From positions 186,001 to 250,000 of the forward strand of contig NW_015961989.1 in the NCBI RefSeq assembly GCF_000497045.1: 64,000 nucleotides of DNA. Direction: 5' to 3'. Every line of letters starts with the position of its first letter. The first letter of the stretch is position 1. The position numbers and the translations under genes are program-made. This stretch comes from Kalmanozyma brasiliensis GHG001 (lineage: Eukaryota; Basidiomycota; Ustilaginomycetes; Ustilaginales). The notes under the pieces were generated by a model. The model had not been told where the DNA came from. It ran no database searches and saw nothing but the letters and a program-made list of their open reading frames with translations. Below, in pieces: positions 1 to 9,962 of the stretch.

Positions 1-344
1 TACGTCGTCTCAAAGTCCCTACTGAGTAGTCCCGTGGCGTCGTACATGGACGACGAAGGACCGGGTGTGGCAGGCGACATCTGTCGATTCGAAGGGGCCG
101 GTGAGGAGCGGGATGATAGTGAGATGCTGCGATTTCCAGAGCCATTGCCGCTACCGTTGCCCAAGTTTGAGCTCTTTGAGCCTTTCGGCGTAGACGGCGG
201 CTGCTTGTGGGAGCTCGAGGAGGGGGAGGAGGGCGGTGGGGTGGCTGACTTGTTGGCTTTCGCAAGCAGAGCTGCGTTCTGGCTGTTGCGGCCGAAGGGC
301 GACATGGCGGCCGCCGATGGACGGTTAGGCGCTGGAGAGGGCAT
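1..344 (-). CDS. 5' part of an unidentified gene (truncated by the window edge)
   Basis: An open frame reads leftwards off the window start. Two in-frame ATGs are available, at 344 (MPSPAPNRPSAAA..) and 13 codons later at 305 (MSPFGRNSQNAALLAKANKS). The visible 114 residues are low complexity, rich in Ser, Pro, Gly and Asn, and turn less repetitive only at the edge (..MYDATGLLSRDFETT), where a folded domain may begin. The Ser/Pro-rich composition without stops favours this strand; a 117-codon frame on the + strand over the same bases looks like its antisense shadow. It is divergent from the gene starting at 668. I do not recognise the family and assign no function. Confidence 0.55.
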   Translation of the reverse strand, partial: MPSPAPNRPSAAAMSPFGRNSQNAALLAKANKSATPPPSSPSSSSHKQPPSTPKGSKSSNLGNGSGNGSGNRSISLSSRSSPAPSNRQMSPATPGPSSSMYDATGLLSRDFETT

Positions 345-667
345 TGCGCTACAGCCTGAGGCGGCCCTGATGCCGCACGATGCTTGACTGCAGTGATTCG
401 AAAGGTCGGTCGGTGTCAGGACGGATGTCAGGGACCTCCCATCAAGGGGAGCGGCAGCGCCAAATTTTGATCACAAATTCGGAAGACGGGGCGTCGAAAT
501 TCTCAAAGTGTTACGTCTGAGCGCGGTTGGGCCCCACACGGCTGAAAGCGTCGACCGGCTCATCCGGTGACAGCAAAAAGGCGACTGAGCAGCCGACTCT
601 CATCTCCACATCCCCATCCCATCCTTCCTTCCTTCCTTCATACCGTCCTTCCCCTCAGCTGCACATA
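345..667. promoter_or_regulatory. Divergent promoter, 323 bp
   Basis: This is the shared upstream region of the leftward gene and the Pex8-like gene. A pyrimidine-rich tract (about 605-658, with repeated TTCC) ends just before the ATG at 668, a typical fungal 5' leader that supports that start. I see no clear TATA box. Confidence 0.45.
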
Positions 668-3472
668 ATGAACAGCGCCCAGCAACGAGCGGTGTCGGCG
701 CTCGCACAGCGATCCGCATCTGGACTGGCGCGAGCCGCAGCATCCTCCAGCAAGGTCACTGAAAAGCCCGACTTCCTCGACCCTACCGACGATGCCACCT
801 TTCAATCCCTCAAGAAGCTTCTTTCAGCTCCGTCTACAAGCACGCAGCACCTGAGCCTACTTTCTGACAGCACGCTCTACGGAAGCATCACCTACTACCT
901 CAGCAAATTGGAGCTCGAGCATGTGGCCGAATTCGCCGGCGTCATTAGCTCCAGCGGCTGCCTCTGGACGCCTCCCCCTCCAGCGAACAAGCCTCCCTCA
1001 GCGGCGTCTGGCGCCGACAAGAAAGTGACATGGACTACCGAGCCTGGATCCTCTTCCAACACAATCGACAAGGCTGCCCCTGGTGGCGCGGGCAAACCTC
1101 ATCCGACAGGCACTCCGCCGGGTGCACCCAGCTCGCTGAGCACCTTTTTGATTTCACGGTCCACCAACATCTCGCAAGCCGTAGCTGCGGCGCTCACAAA
1201 GCGAGTCGATCTCATCGTGCGGTCCAAGAAGAATTCGACCGGCTGGGCAGCTCGCTCCGCGCTGTCGCACTACCTCAGCGCCATCATCCAAGGCATGGAC
1301 GATGCGGAACAGGTAGGCACACCAGAGTCTTGTCGAGCAGCAAAGGGTCTGCCGATCCCCCGCTTCGCCGTCATCGGAGGTCTGCTCAACGCTCTCTACT
1401 CGCTGAAAGATCAGAAGAAGCGCACGAGGGACATGTCGATCCTTGAAGAGATGGCTGCGCTGCGTGCGAACCCTGTGCTCGGTCTCAGCGTCCGTCGTCA
1501 CCTCAGCACGGTCGAAGACGAATGGATCGTGACACTTGCAGAGATTCTCGACCATCTCCATGGACACACGGCGTCCGCCGGAGAAAGCGTCTCAGCTGCA
1601 ACTGGCAGCAACGATGACGATCAGCACATCGACGAATGGGAGGCTGAGTTCCGCAAACGCACCGCAGCCGTGGCAGGCCCCGCAAGCATCACCTCGTTCG
1701 GCTCTAGACAGGCTTTGAGAGCCGCGCTCAGCGATGTCCGCGACGTGCCTCTGTACATGGCAGCGCAACTGGCACCCTTCGTGCCTGACCGCAAGATCCA
1801 TGCTCTCGACCCGGTCCAGCTGACATCGGCAACGAGCGATGCCATCCTCTCGCTCTTCGAAGGTCCAGATCGCACTTCGTTCCTCTCCTTTCTCGCACAA
1901 GACGTTCACACGCAGACGTGCGGTAGCGATGAGCAAGTACAAATCACCGTCGACGCAAGCGGCGACACCGCCAAGGTGCTTCAGAGCATCCTCGACTCGA
2001 CGCTCTTCCCGCTGCTCGGACCGCTATCCAAGCTCATGTCGCGGGCGCTCGCCAAGGCAGTCACCTCGCTGACCCCCGACGAGCTCTCTTCCCTCCTGCT
2101 CGGCACAGCCGACACCGCGCTCGTCCCGCAAGGCGGCGAAGCCGAGTTCTTCCCTCTCCTCGTGCGCATGTCCCGCCTCTCCTCTCGGCTCGAAGCCTCC
2201 TGGCTCGACAGCCCTTTGGTTGGCGCGACCGAGGACCAGATCGTCGACTCCAGCCGCGCACTCACCAAACAACTCTGGTCCGTCTTCAAAACCCTCCTCT
2301 TCAGCTACACCATGGTGTTCGACTCGATGATGGATGCGCTGGTCGACATGTGCCCCTCTCCCACGCTTACCATCCCACCCACGGTCATCTCCGAAACGGA
2401 AGCGCTGGTCGATTCGTCCCTCGCCTCGCGCCGGTGGCCGTACGCATCCACGTCGAACCTCCCCGCGCCCTACCTGCTGATCGTGCAGCACGTCCTCGCG
2501 ACCTACTCGCACCTGTACTGGATCACGAGCACGTTCGGCTCGGATGGCTTCGATGTGTATCGCAAGGTGTTCTATTCTGCGCTGGACGTAATCGGGCGGG
2601 ATGGGGAGGCGTGTATTCAGCTGCTGGAGCTGATTTCGCCTCCTTCAATCGTCACGGGGGATGTGGAGGGGAACACGGCGAAACGCAGTGCAACAACGTA
2701 CTTCCTCAACGTGGCAGAGCAACTCATCCCCGTACTGCCGGATGCGTTCATCGAATCGCTCATCCTGCCCCTCTGCCGACCGTATCTCGAGGATACGCGG
2801 TTCAGCGACACGTTCGAATCGGCTCACTCGGTGGTGTTGGCGCTGTATTCGGCGCATAAACGGTGCATTCTGGATTTGGCACCCTTCTACGTGCGGTTGC
2901 TGATCGACAGCTTTCCAGCCAGGTTGACGGCGGCCCAGTTCGAGTATGCCATGTCGACGGTGGTCGCGGCGATCAGTGATCGGAGCGACAGTGTGGCGTG
3001 GTGGGTGATGCGTCAGATTGCGGAGGAGGTGGATCACGAGCGGCTCTCCGCGCCGACCGCCACGATGGGGGGAAAGATCATCCAGTCGGGTGGCTTTGCA
3101 GAGTCATCAGGTGCAACAAAGGCGGATCTGGTCGAAGCGACGGAGAACAGCGACTCTGCTCATCCCGGCGACGCGCCCGCCTCAACTGACACCACCACAA
3201 CGCCAACTCACGAGGGTGAGGGAGAGTACGATCGGCAAACGCACCTCCAATTGTGCCTCATCAGCTGCGTGCCTGGCGTCAACCTCGTCCTCCTCCGCTC
3301 GGCGCTGCGTCTAGTGGAAGCGTACATCGTTCAACACCGCAACGCCGAGGGCGGGGGGGAGAGGATCGCGCTGTGCCAAAAGACCTTTGATGCGCTGCAG
3401 GGGTTGAACGCTGCCACGCGCGAAGAGGGGTTGCGGTGGTGGTTGGACAACCGCGCGCGTTTCGGCGTGTGA
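668..3472 (+). CDS. Putative peroxin Pex8-like protein (peroxisomal matrix import)
   Basis: Single exon, 934 residues. The start is the first ATG of the frame, directly after a CT-rich leader; the open frame extends further upstream without another ATG. The protein looks soluble and alpha-helical with low-complexity loops (residues about 105-150 and 810-855). The C-terminal half, around residues 680-760 (FLNVAEQLIPVLPD, then FESAHSVVLALYS and a following FYVRLLIDSFPARL), resembles the conserved block of fungal Pex8, an intraperoxisomal protein linking the docking and RING complexes of the import machinery. This match is from memory and is tentative. The C-terminus ends ARFGV, so there is no PTS1 of the SKL type, which some Pex8 proteins carry. 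A HEAT-like protein of another family is the main alternative. Confidence 0.5.
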   Translation: MNSAQQRAVSALAQRSASGLARAAASSSKVTEKPDFLDPTDDATFQSLKKLLSAPSTSTQHLSLLSDSTLYGSITYYLSKLELEHVAEFAGVISSSGCLWTPPPPANKPPSAASGADKKVTWTTEPGSSSNTIDKAAPGGAGKPHPTGTPPGAPSSLSTFLISRSTNISQAVAAALTKRVDLIVRSKKNSTGWAARSALSHYLSAIIQGMDDAEQVGTPESCRAAKGLPIPRFAVIGGLLNALYSLKDQKKRTRDMSILEEMAALRANPVLGLSVRRHLSTVEDEWIVTLAEILDHLHGHTASAGESVSAATGSNDDDQHIDEWEAEFRKRTAAVAGPASITSFGSRQALRAALSDVRDVPLYMAAQLAPFVPDRKIHALDPVQLTSATSDAILSLFEGPDRTSFLSFLAQDVHTQTCGSDEQVQITVDASGDTAKVLQSILDSTLFPLLGPLSKLMSRALAKAVTSLTPDELSSLLLGTADTALVPQGGEAEFFPLLVRMSRLSSRLEASWLDSPLVGATEDQIVDSSRALTKQLWSVFKTLLFSYTMVFDSMMDALVDMCPSPTLTIPPTVISETEALVDSSLASRRWPYASTSNLPAPYLLIVQHVLATYSHLYWITSTFGSDGFDVYRKVFYSALDVIGRDGEACIQLLELISPPSIVTGDVEGNTAKRSATTYFLNVAEQLIPVLPDAFIESLILPLCRPYLEDTRFSDTFESAHSVVLALYSAHKRCILDLAPFYVRLLIDSFPARLTAAQFEYAMSTVVAAISDRSDSVAWWVMRQIAEEVDHERLSAPTATMGGKIIQSGGFAESSGATKADLVEATENSDSAHPGDAPASTDTTTTPTHEGEGEYDRQTHLQLCLISCVPGVNLVLLRSALRLVEAYIVQHRNAEGGGERIALCQKTFDALQGLNAATREEGLRWWLDNRARFGV

Positions 3473-3609
3473 GCCGGTTTTCTCTCCCGTCCGTTCTTTC
3501 GGCGTTGTGCGGTCTTCGAACAATAGCTTGTGGGATGAGTGTTTGCATCGAGAAGCCATGCACGTTTCTGCGCCCCGAACCCTATTTTCAGCCGCGGGTC
3601 GATCCCAAA

Positions 3610-3659
3610 CCCCCCCCCCCCCCCCCCNNNNNNNNNNNNNNNNNNNNNNNNNNNNNNNN
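3610..3659. other. Homopolymer C(18) followed by a 32-N assembly gap
   Basis: Eighteen C (3610-3627) are followed by N at 3628-3659. This looks like a sequencing or assembly break at a homopolymer, so the true length is unknown. Confidence 0.95.
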
Positions 3660-3979
3660 TGGGCCGGCTTGCAAATCTTCCGCACTCCGGACTTTATTTC
3701 TGTCTAGCTTACGGCGAATGAAAGTCTGAAAACTTTTGGAGTGGAGGCGCGTTTACGCCCGTGTGTGTCGTTTGACATCATCGTCCCTGTGGGAAGCAAG
3801 GGTGTATTGCCGAGGGTGCTTACTACCGCAGATCCGCTCTCGCGTTCGGGCGGGGTGACACACCCGCTTCGACAGAGCACAATGGAGCTGTGTGCTGCAC
3901 AATAGAGTCTTTTGCGCCGCTCGAGGCAGGTGAGAGGATTGCTGACCAGTGTGTGTGTTGCCGTCATCCTTTCCTGCGC

Positions 3980-3986
3980 TTATAAG
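3980..3986 (+). promoter_or_regulatory. TATA box of the alcohol dehydrogenase gene
   Basis: TTATAAG lies about 95 bp before the ATG at 4077 and is followed by a CT-rich leader. The position suits a canonical TATA element, more typical of regulated than of constitutive genes. Confidence 0.5.
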
Positions 3987-4076
3987 GACCCTCCTTCCAC
4001 CTCTCCTTCCCCTATCCCTCGACTAACAATCTTTCGACCCTTCACACCGAAACAACACCTCACCAACGAACAAACA

Positions 4077-5273
4077 ATGAGCAACGACAGTCACTTCGAA
4101 GGCTGGGTGGGCCACGATAAGGAGTGTCTCGGCAACATGAAGTGGGAGTCGTTCCAGCCGAAGCAGTGGCGCGAGACGGACGTGGAGATCAAGATCGAGT
4201 GCTGCGGCGTGTGTGCGAGCGATCTGCACACGGCGAGGTCTGGATGGGGGCCTACTCGGTATCCCTGTGTCGTTGGGTGAGTCTTCTTTGTTCCCCTTGT
4301 TCACGCTCCTATCGTCTTCTTCATCCGAGTACTGACCATGTTTGTGAACCTTTTGTGGGAGGCTAGACATGAGATTGTCGGCACCGTCGCTCGAGTCGGC
4401 AAGGAAGTTTCGGGCTTCAAGATTGGCGACCGTGTCGGTGTAGGCGCGCAATCCGACTCGTGCAAATCCTGCTCCGCCTGCAAGGCGGGCCAGGAGCCAT
4501 GGTGTGAAAACGGCATCGTCGGCACCTACAATGGCGACTACAAAAAGACGGATGGATCCGGGTTCTCCATGGGAGGGTATGCCAAGTACTCGCGCGTTCC
4601 TGCGCACTTTGCGGTTCACATTCCCGATGGACTCCCTTCCACCGTTGCTGCACCCATGATGTGTGGTGGTGTCACGGTGTACAACCCGCTCAAGTCCAAC
4701 GGTTGCGGTCAGGAGGGCTTCAAGCGCGTTGGTGTCGTCGGTATCGGTGGGTTGGGCCATTTCGCGCTGATCTTTGCTAAAGCGCTGGGAGCGGAAAAGA
4801 TCACCGCCATCTCGCACACCCACTCCAAGGAGGAATTGGCTCGCAAACTTGGCGCTACCGACTTCATCGCTTCTGCCGACCAAAAACCCTACGCTGCCCA
4901 CAAGAGGAGTTTGGACCTGCTGATCGTTACCAACAACAACGCCGACATGCCCATCGCCGACTACCTCACGCTGGTTCGACCGCACGGCAAGGTCGTGGCA
5001 GTGGGTATTCCAGAAGAGCCCTGCATGCCCACTCCGATTCTGCAGATGGCGTTTACAGGTGTGTTCATGGGTGGAAGCGCCATCGGTGGTCCCAAGATCA
5101 TCAGGGAGATGCTCGAGTTGGCCGCCAAGCAGAACCTCAAGCCCATGATCGAGGAGCGCGATATGAAGGACGCCAACCAGGTCGTCAACGATATGGAGGA
5201 GGGTAAACCTAGGTTCCGCTACGTCATGGTCAATAAGGACTACGAGCCGGTTCAGGCTGAGGCTCGAATCTAG
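4077..5273 (+). CDS. Zinc-dependent, probably NADP-linked alcohol dehydrogenase (cinnamyl alcohol dehydrogenase / Adh6 type)
   Basis: Two exons, 4077-4276 and 4367-5273, with a 90-nt intron (GTGAGT donor, ACTGAC branch at 4331, TAG acceptor); 368 residues, a normal length. Medium-chain dehydrogenase family: catalytic zinc ligands Cys46, His68-Glu69 and Cys166, structural zinc Cys99, Cys102, Cys105, Cys113, and the nucleotide-binding GIGGLGH at 192-198. The second strand of the Rossmann fold ends AISHTHSKEE, lacking the acidic residue of NAD enzymes, which suggests NADP. Members reduce aromatic and aliphatic aldehydes in the cytosol; the substrate cannot be read from sequence. The splice joins Val-Val-Gly to His-Glu-Ile-Val, restoring the zinc-ligand motif exactly. 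It has a TATA box. Confidence 0.92.
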
Positions 5274-5416
5274 ACCCGCTCTCTTCGCCAATCATCGCAC
5301 ATCTGGAATAGAAACGTTGACCTCACTGTCTTGCATGCACTCGTGTGAGATTCCGTCGAAGAAGAGTAGCGCAAGCAAAGGTGGGAATGAGTCCATTTCA
5401 TCGATAGAGCAAAGCA

Positions 5417-6616
5417 TTATTTGATGTTGCCCAACCTCTGCGTCCCGGCGTAGATCTTCGTGTCCAACGTAGTGGCCTTCTCGCCGATTCTGCCCAGCCT
5501 GGCGTTCTGACTATCGACCTCCTGGCCCATCGCTTTACCCAACTGATTCAATCTACTACTCAACATGCCAATCTCGTCCAGGTTCTGGTCCAGTTCGTCC
5601 TCCAATTCGTCGTCCGACTCGGTGGCTTCGAACTGGTACCTTCCCCTTTGCGTCACCTTGTTCTTCATTGCTGCGTCCTCCTTCTTTCCCGTTCCGAAGC
5701 GGTCCTGGCCGAAGCGGCCGAAGTTGGCCTTGCCCGTTCCTGGTCCGTTCATGCTCGCATCCAAGCGCGATTGGGCCGCAGTAACGTCACGACGCACCGC
5801 CTCGCGTTCTTCGCGCTCATCAATGTGTCGTGCAATGATCCGCGCCTCTTCCGCATCCCGCTTCGCCTTCTTGTTGAACTGCATATTGGGGCGGAAGATG
5901 GAGCGGTTCAGCGAGACGATCTCCTTGGCATTGTCCTCGGCGCGGGAAGCGTGCGCTTTGGCCAGATCCAGCGCGCGCTCCGTATTGCCGATCTTTTCGG
6001 ATTGGTCGGAGAGCTTGAACATGGTGTTGGTGGCTGTCTCCTCGGCTTCGCGGGCGATACGAAGGGCGTTGCGGGTGGAAGAGAGGGATTCTTGCTTGGT
6101 GAAGCGCATCTGTTGCTTGATGGCTTCCACTTCGTCGTCCTCTTCGTCGACCTGCTGTTCTTGCTGCTCGACACCGTCGTACGCATTCGAGGCGCCGGCA
6201 CCGGAGCCTCGGCCGTACTCGGCTTCGAGGTCGTCGTCGTCACCTGCTGCACCTCTCTGAGTACTTCGTGAGGCGTTGCCGGGTCTGCTGCTTCCACCCG
6301 GGTTGGCGTACTGGTCGTAGCCCGAGCCAAAGCCGCTTTTGGGTGCACGAGCGTTGGCGAAGCGGTCCTGATAGGGTGCGGGTCCGCCTGGCGCACCACC
6401 ATATTGCGGCTGCCCATAGCCTGCGGATCCGCCACCGAACTGCTGCTGCGGAGGCTGCTGACCGTATCCAGCACCTCCGTAGCCGGCCTGCGAGGGTCCG
6501 CCAGGTCCACCGTAGCCGCCAGGGGCGCCGTACCTGCCAGTAGCCTTGCCTTGGGAAGGCGGAGCCGACTCGACCGGTGGAATCTTGCTGCTGTTCTTCT
6601 TGCCAAATAGACCCAT
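5417..6616 (-). CDS. SEC9: t-SNARE Sec9 (SNAP-25 family)
   Basis: Single exon, 399 residues; the chosen ATG at 6616 begins MGLFGKKN, usual for fungal Sec9. Residues 25-110 are a Gly/Gln/Tyr/Pro-rich low-complexity segment, followed by an acidic linker (126-165). A Qb SNARE coil spans about 165-235 (zero-layer Gln205 in LSDQSEKIGNTE) and a Qc SNARE coil occupies the C-terminal 60 residues (zero-layer Gln in EVDSQNARL). As in yeast Sec9 there is no membrane anchor and no palmitoylated Cys cluster between the coils. It is expected to pair with a syntaxin and a VAMP in fusion of secretory vesicles at the plasma membrane. It is tandem with the aconitase gene upstream. Confidence 0.93.
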   Translation of the reverse strand: MGLFGKKNSSKIPPVESAPPSQGKATGRYGAPGGYGGPGGPSQAGYGGAGYGQQPPQQQFGGGSAGYGQPQYGGAPGGPAPYQDRFANARAPKSGFGSGYDQYANPGGSSRPGNASRSTQRGAAGDDDDLEAEYGRGSGAGASNAYDGVEQQEQQVDEEDDEVEAIKQQMRFTKQESLSSTRNALRIAREAEETATNTMFKLSDQSEKIGNTERALDLAKAHASRAEDNAKEIVSLNRSIFRPNMQFNKKAKRDAEEARIIARHIDEREEREAVRRDVTAAQSRLDASMNGPGTGKANFGRFGQDRFGTGKKEDAAMKNKVTQRGRYQFEATESDDELEDELDQNLDEIGMLSSRLNQLGKAMGQEVDSQNARLGRIGEKATTLDTKIYAGTQRLGNIK

Positions 6617-7153
6617 CTTTTGCGTGAAATGCGAGGCGTGGAGTGAGGTTGGTCTACGAGCTTGTGGTCGATGGTAAGAGACAGAAAGAGAGGGGGAAGA
6701 TTGAAGGGGTTCGGCGTAGTGGGAGTGGCTGCGTGTGCGAGTGACCTGGCGCGTGCACAGCCAGCACGCCAAGTCTCAAACTGAGCCAGCGGCGAGCGAG
6801 GCAGTGTCTAAAGGATCCAGGGCTTAACACCAAAGGAGAAATCGCCACAGCGAACGGCCTCGTCGAATGAACAGCCTTGCTCAACACCGATCTTGACGGA
6901 AGAGCTGCCGGTTTCGCGCTGTCAGCGTCGTGGCGTCCTGGTCTCACATCTACACATTGGTTCCAATCATGACACTTTTCGATCGTCTTCACACTGGCCA
7001 CAAGCATACGAGTCGAGAGAGACGATTCTTTTTCCGTCAAGCATGCAGACGGTGTGTAAAGGAATAAGTACAGAGAAGAGAGCGAAACAAGTTCCAACCA
7101 CGCAGAGAACAACCAACAACGGCGGATCACACCGTCGCTAACGTTCAAGGCGC
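6617..7153. other. Intergenic: aconitase 3' flank and SEC9 promoter
   Basis: 537 bp between two leftward genes. Frames here are short, and none continues a known protein. I see nothing else supported. Confidence 0.6.
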
Positions 7154-9962
7154 TCAAGCAGACTTGGCGGCGGCAGCCATCTTGTTGAGGGCCGAGCCGT
7201 GCTTGAACCAGGTGATCTGGTTGTCGTTGAACGAGTGCTCGAGGGGGATCTCGTCCTTGGAGCCGTCCTTGTGCTTGGCGACCAGGGTGACCTTGGAGCC
7301 GGGGGCGAGCTCAGTGACACCCTCGAGGTCGACCAGGTCGTCGGGGCGCACCTTCTCGTAGTCGGCGGCGTTGGAGAACTTGAGCGGGAGCATGCCCTGC
7401 TTTTTCAAGTTGGTCTCGTGGATACGAGCGAACGAGCGCACAATCACGGCGCAACCACCGAGGAAACGGGGCTCCAGAGCGGCGTGCTCTCGCGACGATC
7501 CCTCACCGTAGTTCTCGTCACCAATGACGACCCAAGGCTTGCCCTGCTCGCGGTACTGGATAGCAGTGGCGGGCACCGGTCCCCACTCGCCGGTGAAGAC
7601 GTTCTGCACCTCGTTGGCCTTGCCGTTGGCCTCGTTGATGGCACCGATCAAACAGTTGTTCGAGATGTTCTCCAGGTGACCACGGTACTTGAGCCATGGA
7701 CCACCGGCCGAGATGTGGTCGGTGGTGCACTTGCCCTGCGCCTTGATGAGGACGGGGCAGTCGGTGGGGTTCTTGCCGTTCCAGGCCTTGAAGGGCTCGA
7801 GCTTCTGCAGACGGTCCGACTTGGGGTCGATGGCGACCGAAACCGACGAGCGGTCCTTGGGAGGGTCCTGGTAGGTGTTGTTGCCGGGGTCGTAGCCGCG
7901 AGGGGGGAGCTCCTTACCGCTGGGGGCAGTGAACTTGAACTCCTTGCCGTCGGCACCCTTGAGGCTGTCGGTCATGGGGTTGAACGTGAGGCGACCGGCG
8001 AAGGCCATGGCGGTCACGAGGTCGGGCGAGGCGACGAAGGCGTGAGTGGCGGGGTTGGCGTCGTTACGACCGGTGAAGTTACGGTTGTAGGAAGTGATGA
8101 TTGAGTTCTTGTCACCCTTCTTGACGTCCTTTCGGTCCCATTGACCGATGCAAGGACCACAGGCGTTGGCGAGAACCATACCGCCGGCCTTCTCGAGGAT
8201 CTCCATCTGACCGTCACGCTCGATGGTGGCGCGAATCTGCTCGGAACCGGGGGTGATGGTAAAGGCGGCCTTGACCTTGAGGCCGTGAGCGGCGGCCTCC
8301 TCGGCGATCGAGGCGGATCGGCTCATGTCCTCGTACGAAGAGTTGGTGCACGAGCCAATGAGCGAGACCTTGAGCTCCTCGGGCCAGTCGTTCTTCTTGA
8401 CCTCGGCGGCGAACTTGGAGAGAGGGGTGGCCAGATCGGGGGTGAAGGGGCCGTTGATGTGAGGCTCGAGGTTGTCGAGGTTGATCTCGAGGTGCGAGTC
8501 GTACTCGGCGCCCGAGTCGGGGAGCAGGTTGCGGTGGAAGCCCTTGGCGAGGTCGGCAATGTCGGATCGGTTGGTGGCTCGGAGATAGTCACCCATGCGC
8601 TCGTTGTAGGGGAAGACGGAGGTGGTAGCACCGATCTCGGCGCCCATGTTGCAGATGGTGGCCATACCCGTGCACGAGAGCGACTCGACACCGGGACCCT
8701 TGTACTCGATGATGGCACCGGTACCACCCTTGACGGTAAGCTCACCAGCGACCTTGAGGATGACGTCCTTGGGAGTGGTCCAGCCGGACATCTTGCCCTT
8801 GAGCTCGACACCGATGACCTTGGGGGCCTTGAGCTCCCAGGGGATGTCGGCCATGACGTCGACGGCGTCGGCACCACCGACACCACAAGCGATCATACCG
8901 AGACCACCAGCGTTGGGGGTGTGCGAGTCGGTACCGATCATGAGGAGACCGGGAGCGGCGTAGTTCTCGAGGATGATCTGGTGAATGATACCAGAGCCGG
9001 GCTTCCAGAAACCGATGCCGTACTTGGCGGTGGCCGTGGCGAGGAAGTCGTAGACCTCCTTGTTGATCTCGATGGCACGGGCCAAGTCCTTGGCACCACC
9101 GACCTGGGCCTCGATCAAGTGATCACAGTGGACGGTGGTGGGGACGGCGACGGTGGGAAGACCAGCCGACATGAACTGGAGGAGAGCCATCTGGGCAGTG
9201 GCATCCTGGCAAGCGACACGGTCGGGGCGGAGCTTGAGGTACGAGACACCACGCTCGATCTCCTGGTCGTGGGGGTTGTCCAAGTGACCGTAGACGATCT
9301 TTTCAGCGAGGGTCAGGGGTCGGTTGAGACTGCAGGATGGGAGGAAGCAGGAGCAGAAGCAGAGTTGCGAAGGGTCAGTCGAATTGTTCGTGGTCGTGTC
9401 CAAGGATGATGTCTGTGCTGCGCATTCTTGCGCGGAGGATTGCAATCAATTCGGCGGAGCAGCTCTGCTTGAACTCCTTGGCAAAGATGGTCGCTGGCTC
9501 GAGAGGGCTGCAAGTGCGGCAACTTGTGCGCGCAGGCGTCTGCTCAGCCCGAATCGTTTGCAAGAAGGCCATTCGAGACCAGGCGCAGAAGTCTGGCCAG
9601 AGCTGCGCATTCTCGCACATCCCTTGTGCCGGCCATTGCGTGTTGCTAGGTCGTTGATCGAGATAGGCAAGGCCCCTCTTAGGAGAGCGACTAGATCCTC
9701 CGCGCTGCAAATCAAAGCAAAAGATGGTTCTGGAAACTTACCGCTGACGAACGACCTTGAGGTTGTCCTCGATGCGCTTGTAGTTGATGTAGTAGCCCTT
9801 GCCCTTCTCGACGACGGACATCTCGACCTTCTTGTCGAACAGCGAAGGGTTGATCTCGGCAGCCTCCTCGGCGACGGTGGTGGCATAGCCGCGAGCGAGG
9901 GGAGCGGGGGCCCTGAGGGCCGCCCGGAGGGACGAGGTACGGAGAGCTCGAACGGGAAGCAT
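7154..9962 (-). CDS. ACO1: Mitochondrial aconitate hydratase
   Basis: Two exons on the minus strand: 9962-9742 and 9329-7154, 798 residues, normal length. Exon 1 encodes an Arg/Ala/Leu-rich mitochondrial presequence ([19 protein letters not shown], then RGYATTV as a likely cleavage region). The splice joins ..LKVVRQ-R to [10 protein letters not shown], giving the conserved aconitase entry sequence. Cluster-ligand cysteines are visible in GSCTNSS (about residue 398) and NACGPCIG (about 462), plus [10 protein letters not shown] of the swivel domain. It interconverts citrate and isocitrate in the TCA cycle; fungal homologues also act in mtDNA maintenance and lysine synthesis. The 412-nt intron is large for this window. 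Codon bias is so strong that long antisense frames appear; I regard these as shadows. Confidence 0.96.

Larger units (their letters stand above)
3473..4076. other. Intergenic region with assembly gap, upstream of the alcohol dehydrogenase
   Basis: 604 bp holding the 3' flank of the Pex8-like gene, a C homopolymer running into an N gap, and the promoter of the alcohol dehydrogenase. Short frames here are interrupted by the gap and show no coding character. Confidence 0.6.

Noticed and set aside
4023..5291. 422-codon minus-strand frame over the alcohol dehydrogenase
   Set aside because: It runs through the intron and both exons of the real gene and has no recognisable domain.
7199..9409. Two long + strand frames (301 and 422 codons) over aconitase
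   Set aside because: They lie antisense to a clear aconitase gene and arise from its strong codon bias; their Val/Gly/Asp-rich translations match nothing.
9330..9445. Open frame from the aconitase intron into exon 2 as an alternative N-terminus
   Set aside because: The frame begins with TTG, no in-frame ATG is present, and it crosses a good polypyrimidine-CAG acceptor.
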